DNA of 64,000 bases from the NCBI GenBank assembly GCA_964486935.1, contig CAZAPG010000001.1, positions 1 through 64,000 on the forward strand. Reading direction: 5' to 3'. Positions 7,104 through 15,679 of this stretch are shown in pieces. The position numbers and the translations under genes are program-made. The notes under the pieces are model-generated. The model saw nothing but the letters and a program-made list of their open reading frames with translations, had not been told where the DNA came from and made no database searches. Position 1 is the first letter of the stretch, and every line of letters begins with the position of its first letter. The DNA is from CAZAPG01 sp964486935 (GTDB lineage: Bacteria > Chloroflexota > Anaerolineae > 4572-78 > J111).

Positions 7104-8906
7104 ATGAATCGAGTAACCGGTTCTATCCTTGAGCAGGCCGAAGCAGAAATCAGGGAGTTAAACCGCAAATTGCTAACATTGCAATATGCCGGAGCAACCG
7201 TTGCCTCTACCTTAAACCTGCAACACATTTTAAATACAATTACCAGAGAAATGCTTAATCTGTTGGAGGCTGATGGCTGTATTATTTACGAGCGAAACCC
7301 GGCGAGTGGCGCTTTTACTGAAGTTATTCGATACGGCCTTACCCAAAGCTGGCGAACAGAAAAAAAGCAGCCCCCGGTACTTGAGGCGAGTCAATCCTCT
7401 TTGGTGGCGCGGGTGTTATCCGAGCGGTCTGCGGACCAGATAATGGTTGATCAATCAGATGGAGACCCCCACACCCTGGCTTGCATGAAGGCAGCCGGAG
7501 TTAAAACGTTGTTGGTAATGCCTCTGGAATTTCAGGACCGGATTGTGGGAGTGCTTGAAGTACTAAATAGCCAGCGCCCCCAACTTTTCTTGCCCAAAGA
7601 TATAGCCCTGGCGCAACTGTTGGCCAATCATGGGGCCAGCGCCGTCACAAATGTGCGCCTGTTTCAGCAGTTGCAACAAGAACTGGCTGAACGCAAACGG
7701 GCAGAAGAGGCTTTAAGAGAGGTAGCCGATGCCCTGGCTACCAGCGAAGCCAGGCTCTGGACCGAAATGCGGAGCATGCTGGCAACCACTCGCGCGCTGG
7801 TTAGCGAAATTAACATTAATAAACTCCTGGAATTTATTATGAGTCAGGCTCAAGAGTTAACGGGCGCTCCCGAAACAACCGTATTATTGCTAACCGAAGA
7901 TGGCAAATGGCTAGAAAAAGCCAATCCCACCGAATCTACGCTGGGGTTGGTCAGAGGGGCCAGGCTGGCCGTTGAAGGTTCTCTGGCGGGCTTGTCTCTG
8001 ATAACTCATCAAGTTCAAACAAACTCCAAGAACATAGCCCCCCGCCTCGTTGAGCCAATGAAAAAATTTTTACAGCCTGCCACGGTTTACTCACTGTTGT
8101 GCGCGCCGCTTGTTTTTCAAAATAAAAAGCTAGGCGTATTGCTGGCCTGGAACACCCAAGAAAAAGAATTTACCGTTAATGATGAGCTTTTAATGGAACT
8201 GCTGGCCGACCAGGCCGCATTGGCGCTGCACAATGCCGACATACATAATCAAAGTCGCTTGCTGGCAATTGAGCAAGAACGTCATCGCCTGGCCCGAGAC
8301 TTGCACGACTCGGTAACGCAATCGCTTTACAGTATTGGGTTGGCGGCTCAAACCCTTTCAAGATTATTAGGGTCAAACATAGAATCCAAAATTAAAGAGC
8401 CAATAGAACTTATTCATACCTATGCCCAAACAGCCCTGGCTGAAATGCGCGAGCAATTATACCATCTTCATCCAACGGGTCTGGACCAGGAAGATTTGGC
8501 CGAAGTATTGCGCCAGCATTGCCAGACACTTAGCAAATTGTATGCGCCTGAAATTGAATTTGAATGCAATCTTGAGGAATTGCTGCCGGCCACCCAACGC
8601 GATGTTCTATATTTTATTACCAGAGAAGCTCTGTGGAATGTAGTAAAACACGCTCAGGCATCGCGCGTAATTGTAAAATTGACCCGCCAACATCAATCCA
8701 TAAATCTAACCATCAAAGATAATGGCGTCGGGTTCGACCCAACGCTCAGTTCGCGTATTGACACTATGGGCCTTAGAAATATGCACGAACGGGCTAAATT
8801 ATCTGGGGGAAAGCTTCAAATACAAGCGAAACCTGGGTACGGAACGCACCTAACTGCGCAAATCCCCTTAATTCAGCAGGATACCGAAGCTGCGGTAAAA
8901 AATTAA
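7104..8906 (+). CDS. GAF-GAF histidine kinase, NarL/DegS type
   Basis: The 600-residue protein starts at an ATG with GGGAGG 7 bases upstream. A short coiled coil is followed by a GAF domain (about 40-195), a second coiled coil (about 195-245, ELAERKRAEEAL), a second GAF domain (about 235-385), and a HisKA_3 dimerisation domain with the phospho-acceptor His401 in LARDLHDSVTQS. The C-terminal HATPase_c shows an N-box NVVKHA near 514 and DNGVGFDP near 545. There is no membrane segment, so it is a soluble sensor; GAF domains bind small ligands or gases. The LuxR-type regulator at 8969 begins 62 bases downstream and is its likely partner. Confidence 0.93.
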   Translation: MNRVTGSILEQAEAEIRELNRKLLTLQYAGATVASTLNLQHILNTITREMLNLLEADGCIIYERNPASGAFTEVIRYGLTQSWRTEKKQPPVLEASQSSLVARVLSERSADQIMVDQSDGDPHTLACMKAAGVKTLLVMPLEFQDRIVGVLEVLNSQRPQLFLPKDIALAQLLANHGASAVTNVRLFQQLQQELAERKRAEEALREVADALATSEARLWTEMRSMLATTRALVSEININKLLEFIMSQAQELTGAPETTVLLLTEDGKWLEKANPTESTLGLVRGARLAVEGSLAGLSLITHQVQTNSKNIAPRLVEPMKKFLQPATVYSLLCAPLVFQNKKLGVLLAWNTQEKEFTVNDELLMELLADQAALALHNADIHNQSRLLAIEQERHRLARDLHDSVTQSLYSIGLAAQTLSRLLGSNIESKIKEPIELIHTYAQTALAEMREQLYHLHPTGLDQEDLAEVLRQHCQTLSKLYAPEIEFECNLEELLPATQRDVLYFITREALWNVVKHAQASRVIVKLTRQHQSINLTIKDNGVGFDPTLSSRIDTMGLRNMHERAKLSGGKLQIQAKPGYGTHLTAQIPLIQQDTEAAVKN

Positions 8907-8968
8907 GGCGAGTGAGATGTCGGGCTATGATGAATTTGCAAATAGACACAAACTTAGGGGATTAGAAA

Positions 8969-9625
8969 ATGAGCCAGATTCACGTATTAATTGTTGACGA
9001 CCATACCGTGGTCCGTAAGGGAATTCAGATGATTGTTAACACCGAACCCGGTATTAAAATAGTAGGCGAGGCCAAAAATGGGCGCCAGGCAATTGATCAG
9101 GTAGAGCAGCTCCGGCCCGACGTTGTTCTGATGGATTTGGTAATGCCCGAAATGGATGGTATTGAAGCCACCACCCAAATAAAACGCCGTTATCCGCACA
9201 TCAAAGTAATTGTGCTAACAACTTTTGACGACCAGAAAAGAATTCAGTTAGCCATTGAGGTTGGAGCCGATGGTTATTTATTGAAAGATGCCGATGGCGA
9301 ATTACTACTACAGGCAATTCTATCCGCCCAAAAAGAAGAGATGCCGCTTCATCCACGTATTGCCCGGTTTCTGGTTAAAGGCGAAACAGTAAACAACCTC
9401 CCAGAAGGCGCCGAGCGTTTAACCAAACGTGAAAAAGAAGTGCTTCAACTTGTAGCCAGGGGTTTGAGCAACAAAGAAATTGCCCAAATTCTCTCGCTGT
9501 CTGAAGGTACGGTTAAAGCGCATGTCAGCCGTATTTTGGGTAAACTAAATGTTTCAAGCCGAACTGAAGCCGCAGTTCTTGCCGCTCAAATGGGATTAAC
9601 CTCGGGGAAGCAAATTAACCGGTAG
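8969..9625 (+). CDS. NarL/FixJ-family response regulator
   Basis: The 218-residue protein has a receiver domain (Asp10, Asp11, phospho-acceptor Asp56 in LMDLVMPEMDG, Lys near 105 in LLKDAD) and a LuxR helix-turn-helix at about 150-200 (LTKREKEVLQLVARGLSNKE). AGGGG lies 8 bases before the ATG. It forms a classic pair with the kinase at 7104. A small imperfect hairpin (9631-9637 with 9654-9660) follows the stop but lacks a T-run. Target genes are unknown; the excisionase-like regulator and receiver that follow are candidates. Confidence 0.93.
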   Translation: MSQIHVLIVDDHTVVRKGIQMIVNTEPGIKIVGEAKNGRQAIDQVEQLRPDVVLMDLVMPEMDGIEATTQIKRRYPHIKVIVLTTFDDQKRIQLAIEVGADGYLLKDADGELLLQAILSAQKEEMPLHPRIARFLVKGETVNNLPEGAERLTKREKEVLQLVARGLSNKEIAQILSLSEGTVKAHVSRILGKLNVSSRTEAAVLAAQMGLTSGKQINR

Positions 9626-9839
9626 GCTATTTAGCTTAAGTTATTTGTAGTAAAAGCTAATGATAGTATTAGCCATCAGTATTAATTAAAATATATCTAT
9701 TGGGAGTAGGCAACCGATTAGAAACTGGTTATACTTAAAATATCCTTCAGTAGTTTATTGAGCATTTCTGATTGTTAATGAAACAGAAATACGCTGATAA
9801 TTGTCTCCAGATAAGTTTTACAACCTCACGGATGGTATT

Positions 9840-10088
9840 ATGAAAGCTCATATCAAAGAGGATATAAGGCATAACGAACTTCTCACGGTTAAAGAGGTGG
9901 CAACTTATTTGCGCGTCAGCCGCGTTACTGTCTGGCGTTGGTGCCAAAATGGACTCATCCCGGCGTCTCGCGTGGGCCGTAACTGGCGCATTCGCCGAGA
10001 CGATTTACTGCATGTGCTCAATTCCTCTCAACCTACCCCAGGTTCCGCGACTACATCACCGCAATTCGGCCATAGCAGTAACTATTAA
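9840..10088 (+). CDS. Excisionase-family (MerR-like) helix-turn-helix protein
   Basis: Starting at ATG 9840 the protein is 82 residues. An upstream TTG at 9801 would add 13 residues but has no better ribosome site. The core TVKEVATYLRVSRVTVWRW followed by GLIPASRVGRNWRIRRDDL is the excisionase/MerR-type winged helix that binds DNA as a small regulator or phage directionality factor. The tail is Ser/Thr/Pro-rich and probably disordered. No integrase, att site or phage gene is near, so a transcription regulator is more likely than a true excisionase. It lies in a 215-base gap with no clear promoter. Confidence 0.7.
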   Translation: MKAHIKEDIRHNELLTVKEVATYLRVSRVTVWRWCQNGLIPASRVGRNWRIRRDDLLHVLNSSQPTPGSATTSPQFGHSSNY

Positions 10089-10182
10089 TTGTATCATAAT
10101 GGCTCTCAGCCATAATTAAACGCCAACCAAACCCCTGCAAAAGTAAATTCTATATGTAGTTGTCCTGTCGAGGATTGACAAA

Positions 10183-10623
10183 ATGCGACGACAGTTACTT
10201 GGCGACGTAGCGCCCTATTTATTACGCCGTGCGCCGTCTCAGTATTACACCCGCACAATCCGGGTATTGTATATTGAAGATGAAAAAGCGGTGCAAATTT
10301 CTGTCTCTAAAATGTTGCAAATTTTGGGTTATAAAGTAGCCTGTGCGGATAATGGGCAACAAGGTTTTGAAAAAGCAAAAAGTTGGCGGCCCCATATAAT
10401 TCTAATGGACATGCGAATGCCGGTGATGGATGGGCTGGAAACCACGCGCCGTTTGCGCCAAGAAGCTCAAACAGCCCATATCCCCATTTTTATTCTGTCC
10501 GCTTACACCGACATCAAAACTAAAACATCATGCCAGCAGGCTGGCGCTAACGGCCTTTTAGCCAAGCCGGTTAGCATCGAAAAGATTAATACGGTTATTG
10601 AGCAAACCATTATTGGCAAATAA
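10183..10623 (+). CDS. Single-domain response regulator (receiver only)
   Basis: The 146-residue protein has a basic N-terminal extension of about 25 residues and one CheY-like receiver: acidic residues at 32-33 (IEDE), phospho-acceptor Asp76 in LMDMRMPVMDG, and a Lys near 128 in LLAKPVS. No output domain is present, so it works through protein contacts or as a phosphate relay. GAGG lies about 9 bases before the ATG. It has no dedicated kinase next to it; the soluble kinase at 7104 is the nearest. It is followed by a good terminator. Confidence 0.85.
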   Translation: MRRQLLGDVAPYLLRRAPSQYYTRTIRVLYIEDEKAVQISVSKMLQILGYKVACADNGQQGFEKAKSWRPHIILMDMRMPVMDGLETTRRLRQEAQTAHIPIFILSAYTDIKTKTSCQQAGANGLLAKPVSIEKINTVIEQTIIGK

Positions 10624-10642
10624 ATTGTGCCCAGTTAACCAG

Positions 10643-10668
10643 GGGACGGGATAAGGCCCGTCCCTTTT
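10643..10668 (+). terminator. Intrinsic terminator
   Basis: GGGACGGG (10643-10650) pairs perfectly with CCCGTCCC (10657-10664) and is followed by TTTT. It lies 20 bases after the stop of the receiver gene. Confidence 0.85.
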
Positions 10669-10746
10669 GTATTTACGGCCAATGACATTGCAGCTATGGC
10701 CACAATTGTTTGGTTGACTATTTACTAAATCGAAGGAGGGTCATTC

Positions 10747-10767
10747 TTCGTAACGCCCTTCGTAACG
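10747..10767. promoter_or_regulatory. Direct repeat upstream of cupredoxin gene
   Basis: TTCGTAACG occurs twice (10747-10755 and 10759-10767) with a 12-base period, about 80 bases before the lipoprotein start. It could be an activator or repressor site; no regulator can be assigned. Confidence 0.3.
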
Positions 10768-10845
10768 AAATCAGGACGGTTGTGAGTTAAATTGCTCCTT
10801 GTGATTAACATTAAATTAAATTGAAACATACTTAAGGAGCAAAAA

Positions 10846-11739
10846 ATGAAGCAGAAATTACATTCTATTACCATTACCGTTCTGGTGTTACTAACCGTGC
10901 TGCTGGGCGCTTGTAACACAGCCTCGGCCGGAACCCAAACCGCCCCGGCCGCGCAAAACTCTCAGGCCAACGTGTCCCAAACCACCCCCCAATATCCTGA
11001 AATTGTTATTACCGCCAGCGACTATACGTTTGCTGCTCCGGCTCAGGTTGAAGCCGGCCTGGTTTCGGTTACGCTGAAAAACGATGGACAAGAGCCGCAC
11101 CACGTACAACTGGCCCGCCTTAATGACGGCGTCGATATTGCCCAATTTCAGGAGGCCATGCAAGCCGGCCCCGAAGCTTTTGGCCTGGTTACATGGGCCG
11201 GTGGTCCGGCAGTGGTTGACCCCGGCGCCAGCCAAACCGTTACTGTTGAGTTGACCCCCGGAACCTATCTGCTGCTCTGTTTTGTGCCCAACCACGAAGG
11301 GGCGCCTCACATAGCGCTGGGCCAGATGTCTTCGATGGAAGTTGTTGAACCGGCAGAACCTCAAACCGGCGTAACGCAGCCTCAGGCTGATGGTATTGTT
11401 AAAATGCTGGATTTCTCATATGTGCTGCCCACCGACATCAAAGCCGGGCCGCAAGTGTGGGAGATTGTTAACGAAGGTGAGCAACCCCATGAAATCAACC
11501 TGATTAAGCTGGCCGATGGTAAAACAATGGCCGATGTGCAAGCCTTTATGCACAACCCGCACGGCGCGCCGCCCTTTACCAATGCCGGCGGCTTGCAGGG
11601 CATTGACCCCGGCGAGTCGGGCTGGCTGCACCTGAACCTGACCCCCGGCGAGTACGTGGCGCTGTGTCACATCCCCGACCCGACCTCCGGCAAAGCCCAC
11701 GAGGAATTGGGAATGGTCATCCCCTTCACCGTTAAGTAA
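10846..11739 (+). CDS. Lipoprotein with two cupredoxin domains
   Basis: The 297-residue protein has a signal peptide with a lipobox LLGAC, so Cys23 would carry the lipid anchor. After a short Ala/Gln/Thr-rich linker come two homologous cupredoxin domains. Each shows a plausible type 1 copper ligand set: His85 or His86, Cys145, His155 and Met161 in the first; His215, Cys274, His285 and Met290 in the second. The spacing Cys-x9-His and Cys-x10-His suits blue copper proteins. This predicts a membrane-tethered two-copper electron carrier outside the cytoplasm. Chloroflexota use auracyanin-like lipoproteins, usually with one domain, as electron carriers. AAGGAG lies 8 bases before the ATG. A terminator follows. 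Confidence 0.82.
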   Translation: MKQKLHSITITVLVLLTVLLGACNTASAGTQTAPAAQNSQANVSQTTPQYPEIVITASDYTFAAPAQVEAGLVSVTLKNDGQEPHHVQLARLNDGVDIAQFQEAMQAGPEAFGLVTWAGGPAVVDPGASQTVTVELTPGTYLLLCFVPNHEGAPHIALGQMSSMEVVEPAEPQTGVTQPQADGIVKMLDFSYVLPTDIKAGPQVWEIVNEGEQPHEINLIKLADGKTMADVQAFMHNPHGAPPFTNAGGLQGIDPGESGWLHLNLTPGEYVALCHIPDPTSGKAHEELGMVIPFTVK

Positions 11740-11747
11740 TTATGCGT

Positions 11748-11791
11748 AAAAAAGACCTTTGGGGTTTGAAAAGCCTCAAAGGTCTTTTTTT
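11748..11791. terminator. Intrinsic terminator between convergent genes
   Basis: AAAAAAGACCTTT (11748-11760) pairs with AAAGGTCTTTTTT (11778-11790). Poly-A on one side and poly-T on the other allow it to act in both directions, for the cupredoxin gene and the convergent alkyltransferase gene. Confidence 0.85.
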
Positions 11792-11807
11792 GTTCATCGG
11801 CCTGGTT

Positions 11808-12668
11808 TCAATGGGTGGTTCGGCTGGCTTCCCAACCAAGAATGGCCTTTTTGCGGGGAGCGCCCCAGCGATACTGGTTGATAATGCCCATTTTCTTGAT
11901 GACTCGATGGCACGGGATAATATAGCCGATTGGATTTTTACTGATGGCATTTCCAACCGCCTGCGAGGCTCCCGGCTGGCCAATATAGCGGGCCACATCA
12001 TTATAACTAACCATTGCCCCTTCGGGTATTTTCAGCAGGGCTTCCCACACTTTTATTTGAAAATTGGTTCCTTTCAACAACAGGTGAATCGGCGCCCCGT
12101 TTTTTTGCTTTGACGGGCTAAAAATTTGCTCAATTAACGGCCGGGTTTGAGCGCTGTCCTCGTAAAATTCAGAATTTGGCCAGGCTTGCTTCAACTCTTC
12201 CAAAGCATGGGCCTGCCCCTCTGCTTCGGTAAAAGTGAGGCCGCAGATGCCGCGTTCGGTGGTAGCCAACAGGCACAAGCCAAAGGGCGTTTGATGAAAA
12301 CCATAGGTAATTTTTAGCCCGTCCCCCCTGGCCTTGTATTCGCCGGGGGTAATCGCCTCAAACGTCACAAATAAATCGTGCAGCCGGCCCGGGCCAGATA
12401 GCCCGGCCTCGAGGCTGGTATCGAGCACAGATTTTGACTCGTTTAGCTTTTGTTTGGCGTATTCAATGGTCAAAAACTGAACAAATTGTTTGGGCGTAAT
12501 GCCGGCCCAGCGTTTAAAGAGCCGCTGAAAATGATAAGGGCTAAGATGAAGCATTTGCGCCACTTGCGCCAGGTCGGGCTGCTCTCTAAAGTTCTCTTCA
12601 AGAAAACGGATGGCCGTTTCTATCCGCATATAATCTTGTTGTAATTGGGCAAAATTAGTTGCGTTCAT
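11808..12668 (-). CDS. Ada-like AraC regulator fused to O6-alkylguanine-DNA alkyltransferase
   Basis: The 286-residue protein has an AraC-type helix-turn-helix in the first 110 residues (LAQVAQMLHLSPYHFQRLFKR) and a C-terminal alkyltransferase with the active-site IPCHRVI near 255 and NDVARYIGQPGASQAVG before it. The Cys in PCHR accepts the alkyl group from O6-alkylguanine. Compared with E. coli Ada (354 aa), the N-terminal zinc domain that repairs phosphotriesters is absent, as in many AdaB/Ogt-AraC fusions. It probably repairs DNA and may regulate genes, but the usual methyl-phosphotriester switch is missing. An AAAGGA lies about 20 bases before the ATG, so the start is not certain. Confidence 0.88.
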   Translation of the reverse strand: MNATNFAQLQQDYMRIETAIRFLEENFREQPDLAQVAQMLHLSPYHFQRLFKRWAGITPKQFVQFLTIEYAKQKLNESKSVLDTSLEAGLSGPGRLHDLFVTFEAITPGEYKARGDGLKITYGFHQTPFGLCLLATTERGICGLTFTEAEGQAHALEELKQAWPNSEFYEDSAQTRPLIEQIFSPSKQKNGAPIHLLLKGTNFQIKVWEALLKIPEGAMVSYNDVARYIGQPGASQAVGNAISKNPIGYIIPCHRVIKKMGIINQYRWGAPRKKAILGWEASRTTH

Positions 12669-12749
12669 ATCTGCGCCTGCTATCCTTTGGGTGTAGTTTT
12701 AAGCAAACTATACCCCATTACCGGCCCCAAAACCACCCGATTCTTGCGA

Positions 12750-15497
12750 TTATTTTAATACCCAATTCTCGCCGCCATTGGTGGTTTGATACAGGCCGGA
12801 ACCGGTGGCGGCAAAGGCAATATCCGGGTTGGCGGGATGAACCGCCATCGACTTGACGTAATATGGAAAGCCCGTACCCTGGTAAATACTCAATCCGTTG
12901 TTAATGCTAACCCACGTTTCGCCGCCATCGGTGCTTTTGAAGATGCCCTTGGCGTCGGGGTTGCTCTCGTAGCCGGTGCCGGCGTAAACAATGCTGGGGT
13001 TGCCGGGCGCGTACACAATAACCGAGTAGGCCGAGTCCGCCCCGCCGTACAGCAGCCCCGTACTCACCGAGCGAAACTCGCTGCCGTTTTCGGTTTTGAT
13101 AATGCCGGCCTGGCCCGCGTTAATGCCGGCCAGCAGCGTGCCGGCCTGCCGGGGGTGCAGGGCCAAACTGAATACGCCCTTGCCCGTGTTGAACCCTAAT
13201 GGCACAAAACTCTGGCCGGAATCTTGAGATTTGTAAAGCGCTGCCGCAATTCCGCCCACGTAAATAGTACCGGCGTTAAACGGATCAATAGCAATGGCGT
13301 AAATGCGGGCCATGCCCAGCCCGGCCCCATAATTGGCCGATGTCCAGCTTTCGCCGCCATTGGCCGAGACCACCAGCGTTTCGCCAATGCCGGCGTACAG
13401 CACATTGGGGTTGGCCGGGTGAATGGCTACTACATCAACCACCCGGTTGCCCACCAGCCCCTCGGTTTTGGGGTCCCAGGTGTTGCCGCCATCGGTTGAT
13501 TTGAGCACGGCGTTCCAGGTGGGGGCGTACATCCGCAGCGGATTGGCTGGGTCAATCACAAAAGCTGTAATAGACGAGCCATCCAAATCTATTTTGGCCC
13601 AGGGACCAGCGCCGCCATTGCTGCTTTTGTAAATGCCATCTTTTTTAACCAGGGCGTACACTTCCAGCGGATTTTTGGGATTGATGTCCACGTCAATCAC
13701 TTCTTGCACGCCAAACCGGTCAACGGAGAGGTTGGACTTTAAAGGAACCAGGGTTGGCCCGGCCGGGGTAGGGGTGAGCCTGACAATGACCGGCGTGGCC
13801 GTGGGCGTTACCGTTGGCCGGGGCGTTACTGTGGTAGTTATAATTGTTGCCGACGCGCCCGGCGGGGTTGCCGTTGCCGTTGAGACGGCTGTCGGGTTAG
13901 CCGGGGTGGTGGCGATTTCTCTGGCAAGGTTGGTGGCTGCGGTCTGGCCGGCCTGCTCGGTTGCGCCGGTGTTGGCCTGGGCCGTTAATTGGGCAATGGC
14001 CGCGCCCGTAGCCGCCGATGCGGCCTGCGCTATTTGTTGAGCCTGAACGGTGGCCGTTTGATTAGGTTCAACCACAACCAGCCGGCGCGAATTTAACCAC
14101 AAATACCCCCCAACGCCTGCTGCTACCAGCGCCGCAAGCAGCAAGGCCAGCATCGGCCAAAGCGCCCGCCTGGGTTTTGGCGCAGCCGGAGCAGCAATGG
14201 CAGGTTGAACCGGCTGCGGGCTGATGGGTGCGGGCGCCGGAGTTGGCGAGGCTTTGGGCGTGGCCGCTGCCAACCGGGCCGGCCGGGTGGAGGTCAAATA
14301 AAAGCGGGCCGGGCCAATAATCAATACATCGCCCTGGTTAAAGGGATACCATTCGGCCCGCAACCGCTGGCCATTCAAAAACGTGCCCTGGGCGCTGCCT
14401 TCGTCCATCACAAAACAGCGCTGCCCCTCTAGGCGCACGCTGGCGTGTGGATGAGACACATCGGGCGAGTCGATAGTAATATCCGCCTCGGGGTGGCTGC
14501 CCATGAGCAATGGCCTGGGGCCAAGCGGATAGCCGGCCCCGGTCGAGTCAACCAGCCAGTAATTGGCGCTGGCATCCGGGGGGGGCGGTTCGGCGGGCGG
14601 CAACGCGGGGGCGGGTTGACTTTTTGGCCCGGCGAGAGGCGCTGCCACCGGCGTTATGGATTGCCGGTTTTGGGCGGCGGGCAGCGAGTCGAAAATGGTT
14701 TGCAGCGTTTCTTGCCACATGGCCGCCGAGGCCGGACGCTCCTCTGGCTTAAGCTGCATGGCGTGTAAAACGGCCTCTGAAGTTGCCACGCTAACTTTGG
14801 GGTTAAGCAGGTGCGGCGGCTTTATGGGGGTGTTTTCGGTTAGCCGGCTGACGCTGTTGGGCGGCCTTTGGGCTGTTAAAACCACATAAAGTGTCGCCCC
14901 CAGCGAGTAAATATCCGAGGCGGTGGAAACGCCCATACCGCTGTACTGCTCTGGTGATGAAAATTGGGAAATGATGCCCTGCGGCCCGGCCTGGGCAAAG
15001 GTCTCGGCGCCGGAAATTTGTTTGATAATGCCAAAATCTACCAGCATAGCCCGGTTTTGGGGCGTAATTTTGATGTTGCGCGGCTTGATATCGCGGTGAA
15101 GAATTGGCGGCGTTTGCCGGTGCAAATAAGTAACGGCCTGGCATATCTGAATTATATAGTCAAGCGCCTGCCATTCTGGCAGCGGCTCGCTCCGTTTTTG
15201 GATAATTTCCCATAAGTTTTCCCCCTCGATAAAATTCATTACCAGATATTGCTGGCCCTCAAAGCTAAAATAGTGAGACACGCGGGGTAAACCGGGGTGG
15301 TTGAGCCGGCTCAAAATCAGGGCTTCTTTTCTAAATTGGGCAATTTGCTGGGGCAACTGCAAAAAATTTTCTTTCAGGGCCACGGGCATATTGAGGCTAA
15401 TATCAAAGGCGCGATACACCGCGCCATGACTGCCATAGGCCAGAACCCCATCAATACGATATCGATTTTCCAGAATGGTGTCTTCGGGGAGTGTCAT
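12750..15497 (-). CDS. Ser/Thr protein kinase with FHA domain and external Asp-box beta-propeller
   Basis: The protein has about 915 residues. The N-terminal kinase domain (about 8-265) has the glycine loop GxxxYGSHGAVY, Lys42 (VALKE), HRD at 134-136 (HRDIKPRN) and DFG at 154-156. Then follow a Pro-rich linker, a cytoplasmic FHA domain at about 320-400 (MGSHPEADI, SHPHASV, GTFLNG), a Pro/Ala linker, one membrane helix at about 446-469, a Thr/Pro-rich stalk, and a C-terminal propeller from about 585 with at least seven Asp-box motifs such as KSTDGGNTW and KSTDGGETW. The propeller takes the place of the PASTA or NHL sensors of other receptor kinases. The start is ambiguous: ATG 15497 or GTG 15512. 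A strong -10 lies at 15532-15537. Confidence 0.88.
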   Translation of the reverse strand: MTLPEDTILENRYRIDGVLAYGSHGAVYRAFDISLNMPVALKENFLQLPQQIAQFRKEALILSRLNHPGLPRVSHYFSFEGQQYLVMNFIEGENLWEIIQKRSEPLPEWQALDYIIQICQAVTYLHRQTPPILHRDIKPRNIKITPQNRAMLVDFGIIKQISGAETFAQAGPQGIISQFSSPEQYSGMGVSTASDIYSLGATLYVVLTAQRPPNSVSRLTENTPIKPPHLLNPKVSVATSEAVLHAMQLKPEERPASAAMWQETLQTIFDSLPAAQNRQSITPVAAPLAGPKSQPAPALPPAEPPPPDASANYWLVDSTGAGYPLGPRPLLMGSHPEADITIDSPDVSHPHASVRLEGQRCFVMDEGSAQGTFLNGQRLRAEWYPFNQGDVLIIGPARFYLTSTRPARLAAATPKASPTPAPAPISPQPVQPAIAAPAAPKPRRALWPMLALLLAALVAAGVGGYLWLNSRRLVVVEPNQTATVQAQQIAQAASAATGAAIAQLTAQANTGATEQAGQTAATNLAREIATTPANPTAVSTATATPPGASATIITTTVTPRPTVTPTATPVIVRLTPTPAGPTLVPLKSNLSVDRFGVQEVIDVDINPKNPLEVYALVKKDGIYKSSNGGAGPWAKIDLDGSSITAFVIDPANPLRMYAPTWNAVLKSTDGGNTWDPKTEGLVGNRVVDVVAIHPANPNVLYAGIGETLVVSANGGESWTSANYGAGLGMARIYAIAIDPFNAGTIYVGGIAAALYKSQDSGQSFVPLGFNTGKGVFSLALHPRQAGTLLAGINAGQAGIIKTENGSEFRSVSTGLLYGGADSAYSVIVYAPGNPSIVYAGTGYESNPDAKGIFKSTDGGETWVSINNGLSIYQGTGFPYYVKSMAVHPANPDIAFAATGSGLYQTTNGGENWVLK

Positions 15498-15531
15498 GCA
15501 TTTAATCCACACAACCTAAAATAGTGGGGCT

Positions 15532-15537
15532 ATTATA
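15532..15537 (-). promoter_or_regulatory. -10 element of kinase promoter with extended TG motif
   Basis: The minus strand reads CGTGCTATAAT: a perfect TATAAT (15537-15532) with an extended -10 TGC. The preceding bases AGCTTTTCTTCGTGC (15552 leftwards) are nearly repeated before the -10 of the divergent promoter at 15601-15620. Confidence 0.5.
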
Positions 15538-15600
15538 GCACGAAGAAAAGCTATTTGAACAACCGGCGCAAAATTTGTGATGACAATAAATTACCCAAAC

Positions 15601-15620
15601 AGCTTATTTCGTGCTAAACT
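15601..15620 (+). promoter_or_regulatory. Promoter region of ANTAR regulator gene
   Basis: AGCTTATTTCGTGC (15601-15614) leads directly into TAAACT (15615-15620), an extended -10 with TGC. It mirrors the divergent kinase promoter, which has the same spacer sequence before its own -10. The predicted leader to the ATG at 15680 is about 50 bases. Confidence 0.45.
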
Positions 15621-15679
15621 GACGCATTACCCATACGGGCTTTGCCAGTAAACGTCCTTAAATAATCTCTGTTGAAACA

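Noticed and set aside
9840..10088. Prophage or integrated element marked by an excisionase
   Set aside because: No integrase, att repeat or phage gene nearby; the fold is common in ordinary regulators.
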